Counted from the stretch's first letter, positions 1 to 5,935 are shown. The stretch: DNA of 11,280 bases from JBHHZM01 sp046758065 (GCA_046758065.1 JBHHZM010000100.1:1-11280), one strand, 5' to 3'. Notes: generated from the sequence alone by a model not told the origin. Numbers and translations: made by a program.

Positions 1-2
1 TG

Positions 3-212
3 CATCTGGGCATCATCTTCCTGGTCAACCTCGAGCTCGGCTACCTGACGCCGCCCGTCGGCATGAACGTGTTCTTTGCCAGCCATCGCTTCGAGCAGCC
101 GCTGGTCCACATGTACCGCTGCGCCCTGCCGTTCCTCCTGATCCTCTTTCTCATACTCCTGCTGGTGACCTACGTTCCCGTCCTCACGCTCGGCCTGGTT
201 GGCGCGGAGTGA
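3..212 (+). CDS. TRAP transporter large permease (DctM type), C-terminal fragment
   Basis: This is the last 69 codons of a membrane permease whose start lies left of the window. The reading frame contains NLELGYLTPPVGMNVFFASH, which matches the conserved C-terminal segment of DctM-family TRAP permeases (established family knowledge). It is followed by a hydrophobic helix of about 20 residues (LPFLLILFLILLLVTYVPVL) and a TGA stop. DctM proteins are the 12-helix inner-membrane subunit that imports organic acids or related solutes using a sodium gradient, together with a periplasmic binding protein and a small DctQ subunit. Neither partner is visible here; they would normally lie upstream. The substrate cannot be told from this fragment. 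The gene converges with the phospholipase D-like gene, 52 bases between the stops, and I see no clear terminator there. Confidence 0.88.
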   Translation, partial: HLGIIFLVNLELGYLTPPVGMNVFFASHRFEQPLVHMYRCALPFLLILFLILLLVTYVPVLTLGLVGAE

Positions 213-264
213 GGCGGCGGCGGAAGACCTTTCGGCCTAGCCTTCGTCGATCACGTTGAAATTG

Positions 265-1782
265 CTAAAGCTGGTTTGCGACCAGGGCGGCGAGTTTGTG
301 ACCCAGGTGTTGCTGCAACGGCTCGGTCATCTCGACCGATTTCGCGAAGTCGACGTCGAAGACCCGCGCCATCAAGGCTGCGACGGCCGGCGGGTGCGAC
401 GTCGCAAGGTTCATCTCCTCGTTGACGCGCAGGCTCATCTTGTCGAGGTTCGCCGAGCCCAGGCAGGCCCAGCCGTCGAAGATCGCCGCCTTGACGTGGG
501 AGAACCCCGGATAGATGAACACGCGGATGCCGTTTTCGAACAGGGTGTTGGCGACGACGATATTGCTGCCATCCATTATATTGCTGTCGCCCCGGAAGGG
601 CAGAATGACGCGAACGTCGACGCCGCGGCGGCGGGCCTCGATCAGCGCGACGAGAATTTCGTCGTCGGAGAAGTAGGGGTTCTGGATGTAAATGTAGCGC
701 TCGGCGGCGCGTATAGCCGCGAGCTGGGCGCGGAAGATCTCTGAATTCCCCGGCTTGGTGACAAGCATGCGCAGCGGGTAACCGGTGCCCGTTTCGCGGT
801 CCGGGCGCGGCCACAGGCTTTCGGCCAGGTATCCGAATTCGCCGAGGAACCCGGCGCGGTACCAGGCCAACCGGAACTCACGGTCGATGACGCCGATGAT
901 CGGGCCGCGGACCTCCATCATCAGGTCGTGCCAGTCGTAGCGGTATTCGCGGCCAATGTTCATGCCGCCGACGAATGCCACCTCGTTGTCGACGACGATG
1001 GTCTTGGTGTGATCGCCGGTCAGCCAGGGGTTGGACTGTACCCTTGCGTCGACGTCCGAATCGCGCTCCAGGTAATCCGCGATCCAGCCCGCGCGGACCG
1101 CGTCCGGAGGCGTCGATCCCGGGGTCGCGCCGGCGGCGACCAGGGTTCCGAGACCGTCCATGAGCACCCTGATTTTCACGTCCTCGGAACGCCGCTTCAG
1201 GCGGTCGGCGAAGGCCGTCGCGTAGTCGTCATTGTCGAAGATGTAGATCCGTATATCGACCGAGCGCTCGGCGCCCTCGACCGCGTCGACGAGCCGGGGA
1301 AAGAACTCGTCGCCGTCAACCAGGAAGCGGATCGTGCCTTTCGATGGCGCCCTGCCGGTGAGCTCGTCGAGCTGCCTTTCCCAGGTCGCGAGGTCCATGC
1401 CGCGCCCCTGTGAAAGCGTCGGAACGGGCGCCCGCCTGGTCAGAACCACCGAGTCGGGGTTCAGGGTGTCGAACATGGTGCTGGTCACGAACGAGGCCAG
1501 ACGATGGAGGGACGACAGGGGCCGGGCCGCGGGTTTGCTTACCAGCGTGCGGAACAGGGCGACACTGGCGGGCAGGACGGGAAACGCGTACCCGTTGTCG
1601 GGTTCCGACGGGCCTGCGGAGCGCTCGCGCCCCGATGAGTCCGGGATCGTGCCGGACGTCGCCGCTGCGTTGCCCGGTTCGTCCGCCGTGGCGCAACCCA
1701 GCAGGAGCCCGGCGATCAGCGTTATCGCCGTCAGCAGGATCATCCGGGTGGCCGGGAGCGCCGCGTCTGAACATGGATTCAT
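265..1782 (-). CDS. Phospholipase D / cardiolipin synthase-like lipoprotein, two HKD motifs
   Basis: The 505-residue product has two phospholipase D active-site motifs. The first is H258-x-K260-x4-D265 followed by G272 and N275. The second is H429-x-K431-x4-D436 followed by G442 and N445. Two such halves form one active site that works through a phospho-histidine intermediate (family knowledge). The N-terminus carries a lipoprotein signal: hydrophobic residues 15-28 and the lipobox LLLGC, with Cys30 as the lipidated residue. Residue +2 is Ala, which favours the outer membrane. Residues about 31-130 are a low-complexity linker before the catalytic part. Size and layout resemble ClsC-like or secreted PLD-family proteins, so cardiolipin synthesis or phospholipid transphosphatidylation is likely but not proven. 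Met14 (start at 1743) is an alternative start giving a more typical signal peptide; neither start has a convincing ribosome binding site. The gene lies next to an integrase remnant and could be cargo of the old element. Confidence 0.9.
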   Translation of the reverse strand: MNPCSDAALPATRMILLTAITLIAGLLLGCATADEPGNAAATSGTIPDSSGRERSAGPSEPDNGYAFPVLPASVALFRTLVSKPAARPLSSLHRLASFVTSTMFDTLNPDSVVLTRRAPVPTLSQGRGMDLATWERQLDELTGRAPSKGTIRFLVDGDEFFPRLVDAVEGAERSVDIRIYIFDNDDYATAFADRLKRRSEDVKIRVLMDGLGTLVAAGATPGSTPPDAVRAGWIADYLERDSDVDARVQSNPWLTGDHTKTIVVDNEVAFVGGMNIGREYRYDWHDLMMEVRGPIIGVIDREFRLAWYRAGFLGEFGYLAESLWPRPDRETGTGYPLRMLVTKPGNSEIFRAQLAAIRAAERYIYIQNPYFSDDEILVALIEARRRGVDVRVILPFRGDSNIMDGSNIVVANTLFENGIRVFIYPGFSHVKAAIFDGWACLGSANLDKMSLRVNEEMNLATSHPPAVAALMARVFDVDFAKSVEMTEPLQQHLGHKLAALVANQL

Positions 1783-1848
1783 GACCGTTCGTCCGGCGTT
1801 GCTGAGGGTTGCCGCGTGGCGACGGAACGCATACGCCGCCGCACGGCC

Positions 1849-2237
1849 TCAATCTGCGGCCGGGTATCGGCAATTCAAAGCTGGCGGAGTTCCGGACACC
1901 GTGGTCGGCGGCCTGACGCCGGCCAAAGCGCGCAGGGGATCGGTGTCTCGCTGCACGTATTGCCCGGTCATTGCCAGCGTCTTGTGGCCAAGCAGATCGC
2001 GGACCATGAAGGCATTGAGCCCGAGGCCGCCGGCGGCGGTGCCGTAGCCATGCACGCCGATCCTCGGCTTGCGTATCGTGCCCGTGCGGCCTCCGCCAAC
2101 GCATACTTGAAAATATAGCTGATCTTGCCCGATGGTCAGACGCGGGCGCCGAAGCCTGGTATTTCGCTGTCCCACGCGACATAATCGCGGTCGCGCGGTT
2201 TGAGCGACTTGACGTATTTCGTGGTGAGTTTCGCCAT
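1849..2237 (-). pseudogene. Tyrosine recombinase (phage/island integrase) remnant, internally deleted
   Basis: Reading on the minus strand from an ATG at 2237, behind a purine-rich AGGGGAAGG, gives an N-terminus (MAKLTTKYVKSLKPRDRDYV, then AWDSEIPGFGARV) typical of the arm-binding domain of tRNA-targeting integrases. An in-frame TGA at 2138-2136 interrupts it. The same frame resumes with PSGKISYIFKY, then a one-base shift near 2101 moves to the frame reading VGGGRTGTIRKPRIGVHG. About residue 70 this runs directly into GLGLNAFMVRDLLGHKTLAM and TGQYVQRDTDPLRALA, which is the C-terminal catalytic end with LGH and the tyrosine nucleophile (GQY). The central catalytic part, including the first Arg of the R-H-R-Y set, is missing. 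Intact relatives are usually around 400 residues, so roughly 270 are gone. The protein cannot be functional. Its old 5' end faces the tRNA-Cys fragment. Confidence 0.85.
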
Positions 2238-2265
2238 GGCCTTCCCCTACAAAGCCTGCGATCCT

Positions 2266-2285
2266 GGGTACCACGTGGGTACCAC
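2266..2285 (-). repeat. Tandem direct repeat, possible integrase arm-type sites
   Basis: Two copies of GGGTACCAC (2266-2274 and 2277-2285) lie 11 bases apart, start to start. On the integrase strand they read GTGGTACCC twice. They sit about 30 bases upstream of the old integrase start and between it and the tRNA-Cys fragment, where arm-type binding sites and the control region of an integrase are expected. The repeat is directly visible; the function is inferred from position and from the roughly one-turn spacing. Confidence 0.5.
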
Positions 2286-2403
2286 CGAATTTCAAAATCC
2301 CGCAAGCGCCCACAGGCCATGTCAATGTTTAATCCCCTGCGGAAGCGTGTATTTTCAACCCATCGCAAACACCAGTAAAGCTGCGCGGTATGGTTTTCCA
2401 CAA

Positions 2404-2448
2404 ACTGCAAATCCGTCTACGTCGGTTCGATTCCGGCCCGGCTCTCCA
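2404..2448 (+). other. 3' fragment of tRNA-Cys(GCA), probable attachment-site scar
   Basis: The bases match the 3' half of a tRNA-Cys gene. An anticodon loop CTGCAAA (2405-2411, anticodon GCA at 2407-2409) is followed by the 3' anticodon-stem strand TCCGT. Next come a T arm GTCGG-TTCGATT-CCGGC (2421-2437), a 3' acceptor strand CCGGCTC (2438-2444), discriminator T2445 as in tRNA-Cys, and encoded CCA (2446-2448). No matching 5' half exists: upstream bases do not pair with the anticodon stem (ACAAA against TCCGT) and no GAGCCGG acceptor strand is present. It is therefore a displaced fragment, not a working tRNA gene. Integrases of this type commonly insert at tRNA 3' ends and leave such a copy at the far side of the element. 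Its plus-strand orientation implies that the element lay to the left, with the restored tRNA-Cys beyond the window. Confidence 0.75.
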
Positions 2449-2510
2449 ATGTTTTCAGGGTGTTGCATTAATACATTCCTGCAAAACATCAATGTCGCGG
2501 GACCGGGCCG

Positions 2511-2762
2511 ATGATGATGGAGGAGCAGACCTTCGAGATCGCCCGGATCTACGTCCCGGTCAAGCGGCGGAAGACGCTCGACGCCAGGGTCGTAGACGAG
2601 ATCGCCGAGAGCATGCTGGAGGAAGGGCAGTTGACCCCGATCCTGGTGCGGCGTGATGGCGAGCGCCTGGTGCTGGTCGAAGGGCTCCATCGCCTGGAAG
2701 CCTGCCGGGCGCTGGGCGAAGAAACGATCCGGGGATTGCTGGTCCAGCCCCGGCCGGGCTGA
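2511..2762 (+). CDS. Small single-domain ParB/sulfiredoxin-fold protein
   Basis: The 83-residue product has the ParB N-terminal (Srx-like) fold pattern. A strand segment (about 8-18, FEIARIYVPVKRRKTLD) is followed by a helix with IAESMLEEGQLTPILVRRDG (31-50). Then comes the signature VEGLHRLEACRALGEE (56-71), in which G58-x-H60-R61 corresponds to the conserved nucleotide-contacting box of this fold (family knowledge). It ends right after this domain and lacks the helix-turn-helix and dimerisation parts of true chromosome-partition ParB proteins, so a partition role is unlikely. Small proteins of this kind occur alone or as parts of larger nucleases, kinases or regulators. Three consecutive ATG codons (2511, 2514, 2517) leave the exact start open, and no strong ribosome binding site distinguishes them. 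It is the first gene to the right of the tRNA-Cys scar. The product is probably cytoplasmic; its substrate is unknown. Confidence 0.8.
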   Translation: MMMEEQTFEIARIYVPVKRRKTLDARVVDEIAESMLEEGQLTPILVRRDGERLVLVEGLHRLEACRALGEETIRGLLVQPRPG

Positions 2763-2813
2763 GGAGAACAATGCCCCTCGCACTTGTGCCAGCCTGCTGG
2801 AAAGGGCCGGGTT

Positions 2814-2833
2814 CCGGTTTCGGCGGCAACCGG
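2814..2833. other. Perfect 6-bp hairpin between two small genes
   Basis: CCGGTT (2814-2819) and AACCGG (2828-2833) form a perfect stem around an 8-base loop, in the 133-base gap between the ParB-like gene and the next gene. No T-rich tail follows, so a simple intrinsic terminator is not supported. A weak -10-like TATGCT lies just after it at 2840-2845, with no good -35 partner. Confidence 0.3.
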
Positions 2834-2895
2834 ACGTGTTATGCTGCGCCGGAACGATGGCGAAGACACGGAGAAGCGGGGAAAAGGAGACATCC

Positions 2896-3381
2896 ATGCG
2901 GCTGATCATCGAGGAGAGGGACTTCCGGCGGCTTTCGGCGGCGACCCGAAGCGAGTTGATCGCAACCCTTTCGGGCAAGCGGAACGCCGGGGCGTCGACG
3001 AAACGGCAAACGGCGTCGCCGCAGCTGGGGCGGCGCCCGGTCGATATCGACGCCGAGCTGGCCGCCAAACTGCTGCACGGCCTGGCCGAGAATCACCGCC
3101 GCCGACTCCAACTGTTCGCCCGCCGGGACGGGCGGGTGACGATGCGCCAACTCCTCGCAGTTACCAAGGACACCGACCTGCGCGTGCTCTCCTACTTCGA
3201 AGGCGCGGTCACCCGCAAGCTGCGTCGTTTGCTGCGTGACACAGAGAAGAAAACCTATCTCATCGGCTGGGACTACGACGAGACCAAGTGGGACAAGGCG
3301 CACAAGCGCATCATCAACGGCGTGCTCTACGTCAGCGACGCGACGGCACGCGCGCTGAAAGACTATTTCGGCCGTTCTTAG
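2896..3381 (+). CDS. Hypothetical protein, 161 residues
   Basis: I do not recognise this family. The start at 2896 is chosen because an excellent ribosome binding site (AAGGAGA at 2884-2890) lies six bases before it. The frame also runs open further upstream but without such a site. The product is basic and mostly helical. An N-terminal segment MRLIIEERDFRRLSAATRSE is followed by a Lys/Arg/Thr-rich linker (about 27-45), then a helical block around ELAAKLLHGLAENHRRRLQL. A further block runs around RVTMRQLLAVTKDTDLRVLS, and a C-terminal part contains IGWDYDETKWDKAHKRIING and ends VLYVSDATARALKDYFGRS. There is no signal peptide or membrane segment, so it is probably cytoplasmic. The high basic content leaves nucleic-acid binding possible, but no known motif shows it. 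It follows the ParB-like gene by 133 bases and may or may not be co-transcribed. Confidence 0.75.
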   Translation: MRLIIEERDFRRLSAATRSELIATLSGKRNAGASTKRQTASPQLGRRPVDIDAELAAKLLHGLAENHRRRLQLFARRDGRVTMRQLLAVTKDTDLRVLSYFEGAVTRKLRRLLRDTEKKTYLIGWDYDETKWDKAHKRIINGVLYVSDATARALKDYFGRS

Positions 3382-3489
3382 CTCACCAACCCCGCGGACT
3401 CGCGCCCCTTCCCCTGTAACGGCCGTCACTGCCCGCCGTTCGTCGGTCGGCTATGATGCGATCGTCCGGAACGAGTGGGGAGCCTGTCA

Positions 3490-3651
3490 ATGCTTTGTCT
3501 GCTGCGCCGCCTCACGACCGAAAGGTCGGGATCGGTGGCGATCGAATATGGTTTGATCATCGCGGCGACGGCCCTCGCCATCATCGTTTCGGTGACCCTG
3601 ATCGGCGCCGAGGTTGTCGAAATGTTCGACGCGGTAGCCAGCGGATTCTAG
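3490..3651 (+). CDS. Flp-type pilin (Flp/Fap family), 53 residues
   Basis: This short gene encodes MLCLLRRLTTERSG, then SVAIEYGLIIAATALAIIVS, then VTLIGAEVVEMFDAVASGF. The pattern fits Flp pilins: a short basic leader, Gly14 at the prepilin-peptidase site, Glu19-Tyr20 at +5/+6 of the mature protein, and one hydrophobic helix of about 20 residues. Such pilins are cleaved by a type IV prepilin peptidase (TadV/CpaA) and assembled by the Tad/Cpa machine into adhesive pili (family knowledge). A ribosome binding site GGGGAG (3477-3482) lies seven bases before the ATG. No Tad assembly gene is in the window, so it stands alone here; either it uses machinery encoded elsewhere or it is an orphan copy. 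The mature protein would be only 39 residues, shorter than many Flp pilins but with the whole helix. Confidence 0.85.
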   Translation: MLCLLRRLTTERSGSVAIEYGLIIAATALAIIVSVTLIGAEVVEMFDAVASGF

Positions 3652-3692
3652 CCGTTGCCGAACAGGTTGCAACCCGCCCGGCGGCGTTTGCG

Positions 3693-3707
3693 TTAACGCT
3701 CTCTTAA
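3693..3707. promoter_or_regulatory. CtrA-like binding site, TTAA-N7-TTAA
   Basis: TTAA at 3693-3696 and TTAA at 3704-3707 are separated by exactly seven bases, giving the full consensus of the alphaproteobacterial cell-cycle regulator CtrA (TTAA-N7-TTAA; family knowledge). The site lies 42 bases after the Flp pilin stop and 30 bases before the TTG start of the next gene, in otherwise GC-rich DNA. The match is directly visible; binding by CtrA is inferred. The nearest gene it could control is the 98-residue hypothetical protein. Confidence 0.5.
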
Positions 3708-3737
3708 CCACGATGGCACCATTATGGAGAGACGCCC

Positions 3738-4034
3738 TTGGCACCTTTCGCCGGGAGTCGCCCCATCGCGAACTACGCGCTCACCGCACTCGAAACGACC
3801 GATCCCGCCGCCCGCGAGACTTATCTGCGACGCACCCGGGCCGAGATCGCGGCGACCGCCGCCGCGGCCGGGCTGTCGCCGTCCGAAGCCGACGAGTTCG
3901 CCGCCGCGCTTATGGACTTGACGCGCTTCGTGATCGGTAGGATTGAAGACGGTGGTGCGTCAAACGTTTTGACCCGAGTCGAGGTTGCGTCTCCGCCGAC
4001 CATCCTCGCGACGCCGCGGTTCGGCAGGGGTTGA
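3738..4034 (+). CDS. Hypothetical protein, 98 residues, TTG start
   Basis: I do not recognise this protein. The start is TTG at 3738, with GGAGA at 3726-3730 seven bases before it; no in-frame ATG lies upstream before a TAA at 3705-3707. Third codon positions are mostly G or C, as in neighbouring real genes, which supports coding. The product is mostly helical and Ala-rich: residues about 20-50 (TTDPAARETYLRRTRAEIAA, then TAAAAGLS) and about 50-70 (EADEFAAALMDLTRFVIGRI). A less ordered tail ends in TPRFGRG. There is no signal peptide or membrane helix. It ends 39 bases before the AidB-like gene in the same frame, so it could be the first gene of that transcript. A CtrA-like site precedes it. 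Confidence 0.6.
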   Translation: MAPFAGSRPIANYALTALETTDPAARETYLRRTRAEIAATAAAAGLSPSEADEFAAALMDLTRFVIGRIEDGGASNVLTRVEVASPPTILATPRFGRG

Positions 4035-4073
4035 ACGCGGATCGTTCCTCGTCCGCCGCAATCTGGTCTCGCG

Positions 4074-5774
4074 ATGGATTATCCTCCGGAAACGCGCGGT
4101 GAGAACTTCTACCGTCTCGACGTCAATCTTCAGCGGGCGCTGAAGCGAATTGCGCCCGAGACGGCGGCGCGCGACGACCAACGGCTCACCGCCTTCGGCG
4201 CCTGGGTCGGAACGGATGTCGATGCCCAGGCGGAATATACCAGTCGCTTCGCGCCGCCGGTGCTCGCCACCTACGATCGCGACGGCGAAACGGCGAACCG
4301 GGTCGAGCACAACCCGCGCTATGCGGCGGTCCACCGCGACGTCTACCGCCGCGGCATCGTCGGGCTGAATTACGAGGCCGAGGCGCGCCCCTTCCTGACG
4401 ACCTTCGTCATGGGCTATCTGCTGTCGCAGGCCGACATCTCGATCCATTGCCCGGTGACGCTCACCGGCGCCGTGGCCTATGTCCTCGATCGTTACGCGC
4501 CGCAGGTGGTCAAGGCCGGTTATCTCAAGGAGCTCACGCGCATGGACGGCAACGCCATGACCGGCGCCACCTGGGCGACCGAGCGCGACTGCGGCAGCGA
4601 TCTCGCGGCGACGACGACGGCGGCGCGCGCGACGGCCGGCGGGTTCACCTTGTCGGGCCTCAAATGGTTCGCCAGTAACGCCGACTGCGATCTCGCGCTG
4701 GCCACCGCGCGGCCCGAGGGCGCGCCGGGCGGAAGCAAGGGGCTCGGGCTCTATCTCGTTCCGCGGCGGCTCGGCGACGGCGGGCTCAACAGCTACCGCA
4801 TCCGCCGGCTCAAGGACAAGCTCGGCACGCGCGGACTCGCCACCGGCGAGATCGACCTGCTCGACGCCGAGGCGTTCGAGGTCGCGGGCCCGCCGAACGG
4901 CCTGAAGATCATGATGGAGGCGCTCGGCTTCAGCCGCATCCACAACGCCGTCGCGGCGGCCGGCGCCCAGCGGCGGGCGTTTCTCGAAGCGGCGGGCCAC
5001 GTTTACCGGCGCCAGGCCTTCGGCCGGCGACTCGCCGATTATACGATGATCCAGGACCTGCTGCTCGACGTTCTGATGCAGGTCGAGGCGGGGCTCGCGC
5101 TGGCGCTCGAAGCCGCTTCGGCGTTCGACGCGGCCGAGCAGACGGACGAGCCGGCGCGGGTCTGGCAGCGGACCGCGACCGCCCTCGCCAAGCACCAGAC
5201 CGCCGAGCAGGCCGTCGCGGCGGCAAGCCGGGCGATCGAGATCCTCGGCGGCAACGGCTATACCGAGGAGTTCGTCACCGCGCGGCTGCTGCGCGACGCG
5301 CAGGTGCTGACCGTCTGGGAAGGACCGGGCAACATCCAGGCGCTCGAACTGCTCAGGCTTCTGGGCGAGAAATTCGGCGCATTCGAGGCGTTCGACCGCC
5401 GGATCGACGCGCTGCTCGCCCCCTGCGACGGCGCCGCGGCCGAACTCGCGGCCCCGGTGCGGCGCGCGCGTGACGCCTGCCGCGCCGCCGTCGGCCATGT
5501 TCACAAGACCCCGGACGAGGGACCGCGCCTCGCCCGCAGGATCCTCGACCTGATGGCCGACACGCTCGCCGCGGCGCTGCTGCTCGACGAGGCCGCCGCC
5601 GATCTGAAACGCGGCGACGCGCGCAAGGCGCTGATCGCGCGGCGTTTCATCGAGGCGCGTCTCGCGCTCCCCGACCACCACCGCGTCGAAGCACGGGATA
5701 GCTGGCCGTACCGGCTGTTTCACCGGATCGCCGGTTACCAGCCGATCGAGCCGCGGGATGCCTTCGCGGCTTGA
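4074..5774 (+). CDS. AidB-like acyl-CoA dehydrogenase
   Basis: The 566-residue product is an FAD-dependent acyl-CoA dehydrogenase of the AidB branch, which introduces the first double bond into an acyl-CoA and passes electrons to electron-transfer flavoprotein. The N-terminal NFYRLDVNLQRAL aligns with the start of E. coli AidB and supports the ATG at 4074, although no clear ribosome binding site is seen. The middle beta domain has MTGATWATERDCGSD (from residue 162), matching the MTEKQGGSD flavin/substrate segment, followed by LSGLKWFASNADCDLAL. The C-terminal helical domain has EILGGNGYTEEF and VWEGPGNIQALELLRLLG, in which Glu416 sits at the catalytic-base position. A C-terminal extension (about 430-566) is longer than in simple acyl-CoA dehydrogenases, as in AidB (541 residues in E. 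coli). E. coli AidB has weak isovaleryl-CoA dehydrogenase activity and binds DNA. Given the neighbours, a metabolic role is more likely here. Substrate unknown. Confidence 0.88.
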   Translation: MDYPPETRGENFYRLDVNLQRALKRIAPETAARDDQRLTAFGAWVGTDVDAQAEYTSRFAPPVLATYDRDGETANRVEHNPRYAAVHRDVYRRGIVGLNYEAEARPFLTTFVMGYLLSQADISIHCPVTLTGAVAYVLDRYAPQVVKAGYLKELTRMDGNAMTGATWATERDCGSDLAATTTAARATAGGFTLSGLKWFASNADCDLALATARPEGAPGGSKGLGLYLVPRRLGDGGLNSYRIRRLKDKLGTRGLATGEIDLLDAEAFEVAGPPNGLKIMMEALGFSRIHNAVAAAGAQRRAFLEAAGHVYRRQAFGRRLADYTMIQDLLLDVLMQVEAGLALALEAASAFDAAEQTDEPARVWQRTATALAKHQTAEQAVAAASRAIEILGGNGYTEEFVTARLLRDAQVLTVWEGPGNIQALELLRLLGEKFGAFEAFDRRIDALLAPCDGAAAELAAPVRRARDACRAAVGHVHKTPDEGPRLARRILDLMADTLAAALLLDEAAADLKRGDARKALIARRFIEARLALPDHHRVEARDSWPYRLFHRIAGYQPIEPRDAFAA

Positions 5775-5811
5775 GATGTCGCGCGCGAACGACAACATAT
5801 CGTATCGACGA

Positions 5812-5829
5812 GGCGGCGTCGGCGCCGCC
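5812..5829. other. Perfect GC-rich hairpin after the AidB-like gene
   Basis: GGCGGCG (5812-5818) and CGCCGCC (5823-5829) make a seven-pair, all G-C stem around a TCGG loop. It begins 38 bases after the stop of the AidB-like gene. No T tract follows on either strand, so it is not a standard intrinsic terminator. It could still act as an mRNA 3'-end stabiliser, a pause site, or a chance product of high GC. Confidence 0.35.
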
Positions 5830-5914
5830 AACGGGAAGCTCTTGCCCAAGGGGTAGACCGCCTCCTGCTTTGAGAGGCCCCAACGGTCGCGTCTCGAAGG
5901 ATGAGAGGTGAATC

Positions 5915-5935
5915 GGAGGTCATGCAAAGACCTCC
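5915..5935. promoter_or_regulatory. Perfect 7+7 palindrome in the thiolase operon leader
   Basis: GGAGGTC (5915-5921) and GACCTCC (5929-5935) flank a 7-base spacer ATGCAAA, giving a perfect 21-base dyad that ends 25 bases before the thiolase ATG. The dyad size is in the range bound by dimeric regulators such as the TetR-family repressors that often control fatty-acid oxidation genes (family knowledge). Alternatively it is an RNA hairpin close to the ribosome binding site. No T tract follows, so it is not an intrinsic terminator. Function is inferred from position only. Confidence 0.45.

Noticed and set aside
1849..2325. Reading the integrase remnant as an intact 158-residue gene starting at 2325
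   Set aside because: Codons before about 2100 in that frame do not resemble any integrase, whereas the true N-terminus is read from 2237 in another frame. The gene is broken.
2375..2448. A complete tRNA-Cys gene
   Set aside because: The 3' half is convincing, but upstream bases cannot form the 5' acceptor, D arm or 5' anticodon stem, so only a fragment is present.
2449..2489. Inverted repeat ATGTTTT ... AAAACAT after the tRNA fragment, considered as a tRNA terminator
   Set aside because: The stem is only seven mostly A-T pairs around a 27-base spacer, with no T tract after it. It is too weak to call a terminator.
2653..2895. Upstream extension of the 161-residue protein to 2653
   Set aside because: It would overlap the ParB-like gene in another frame and lacks a ribosome binding site, whereas 2896 has a near-perfect one.
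3452..3457. TATGAT as a -10 box for the Flp pilin gene
   Set aside because: No acceptable -35 box lies 16-18 bases upstream, so I do not list it as a promoter.
3724..3921. ATG-started 65-codon frame at the beginning of the 98-residue gene
   Set aside because: Its product is Arg/Pro-rich and its codon positions do not show the GC pattern of real genes here. The TTG-started frame does, and has a well-placed GGAGA.
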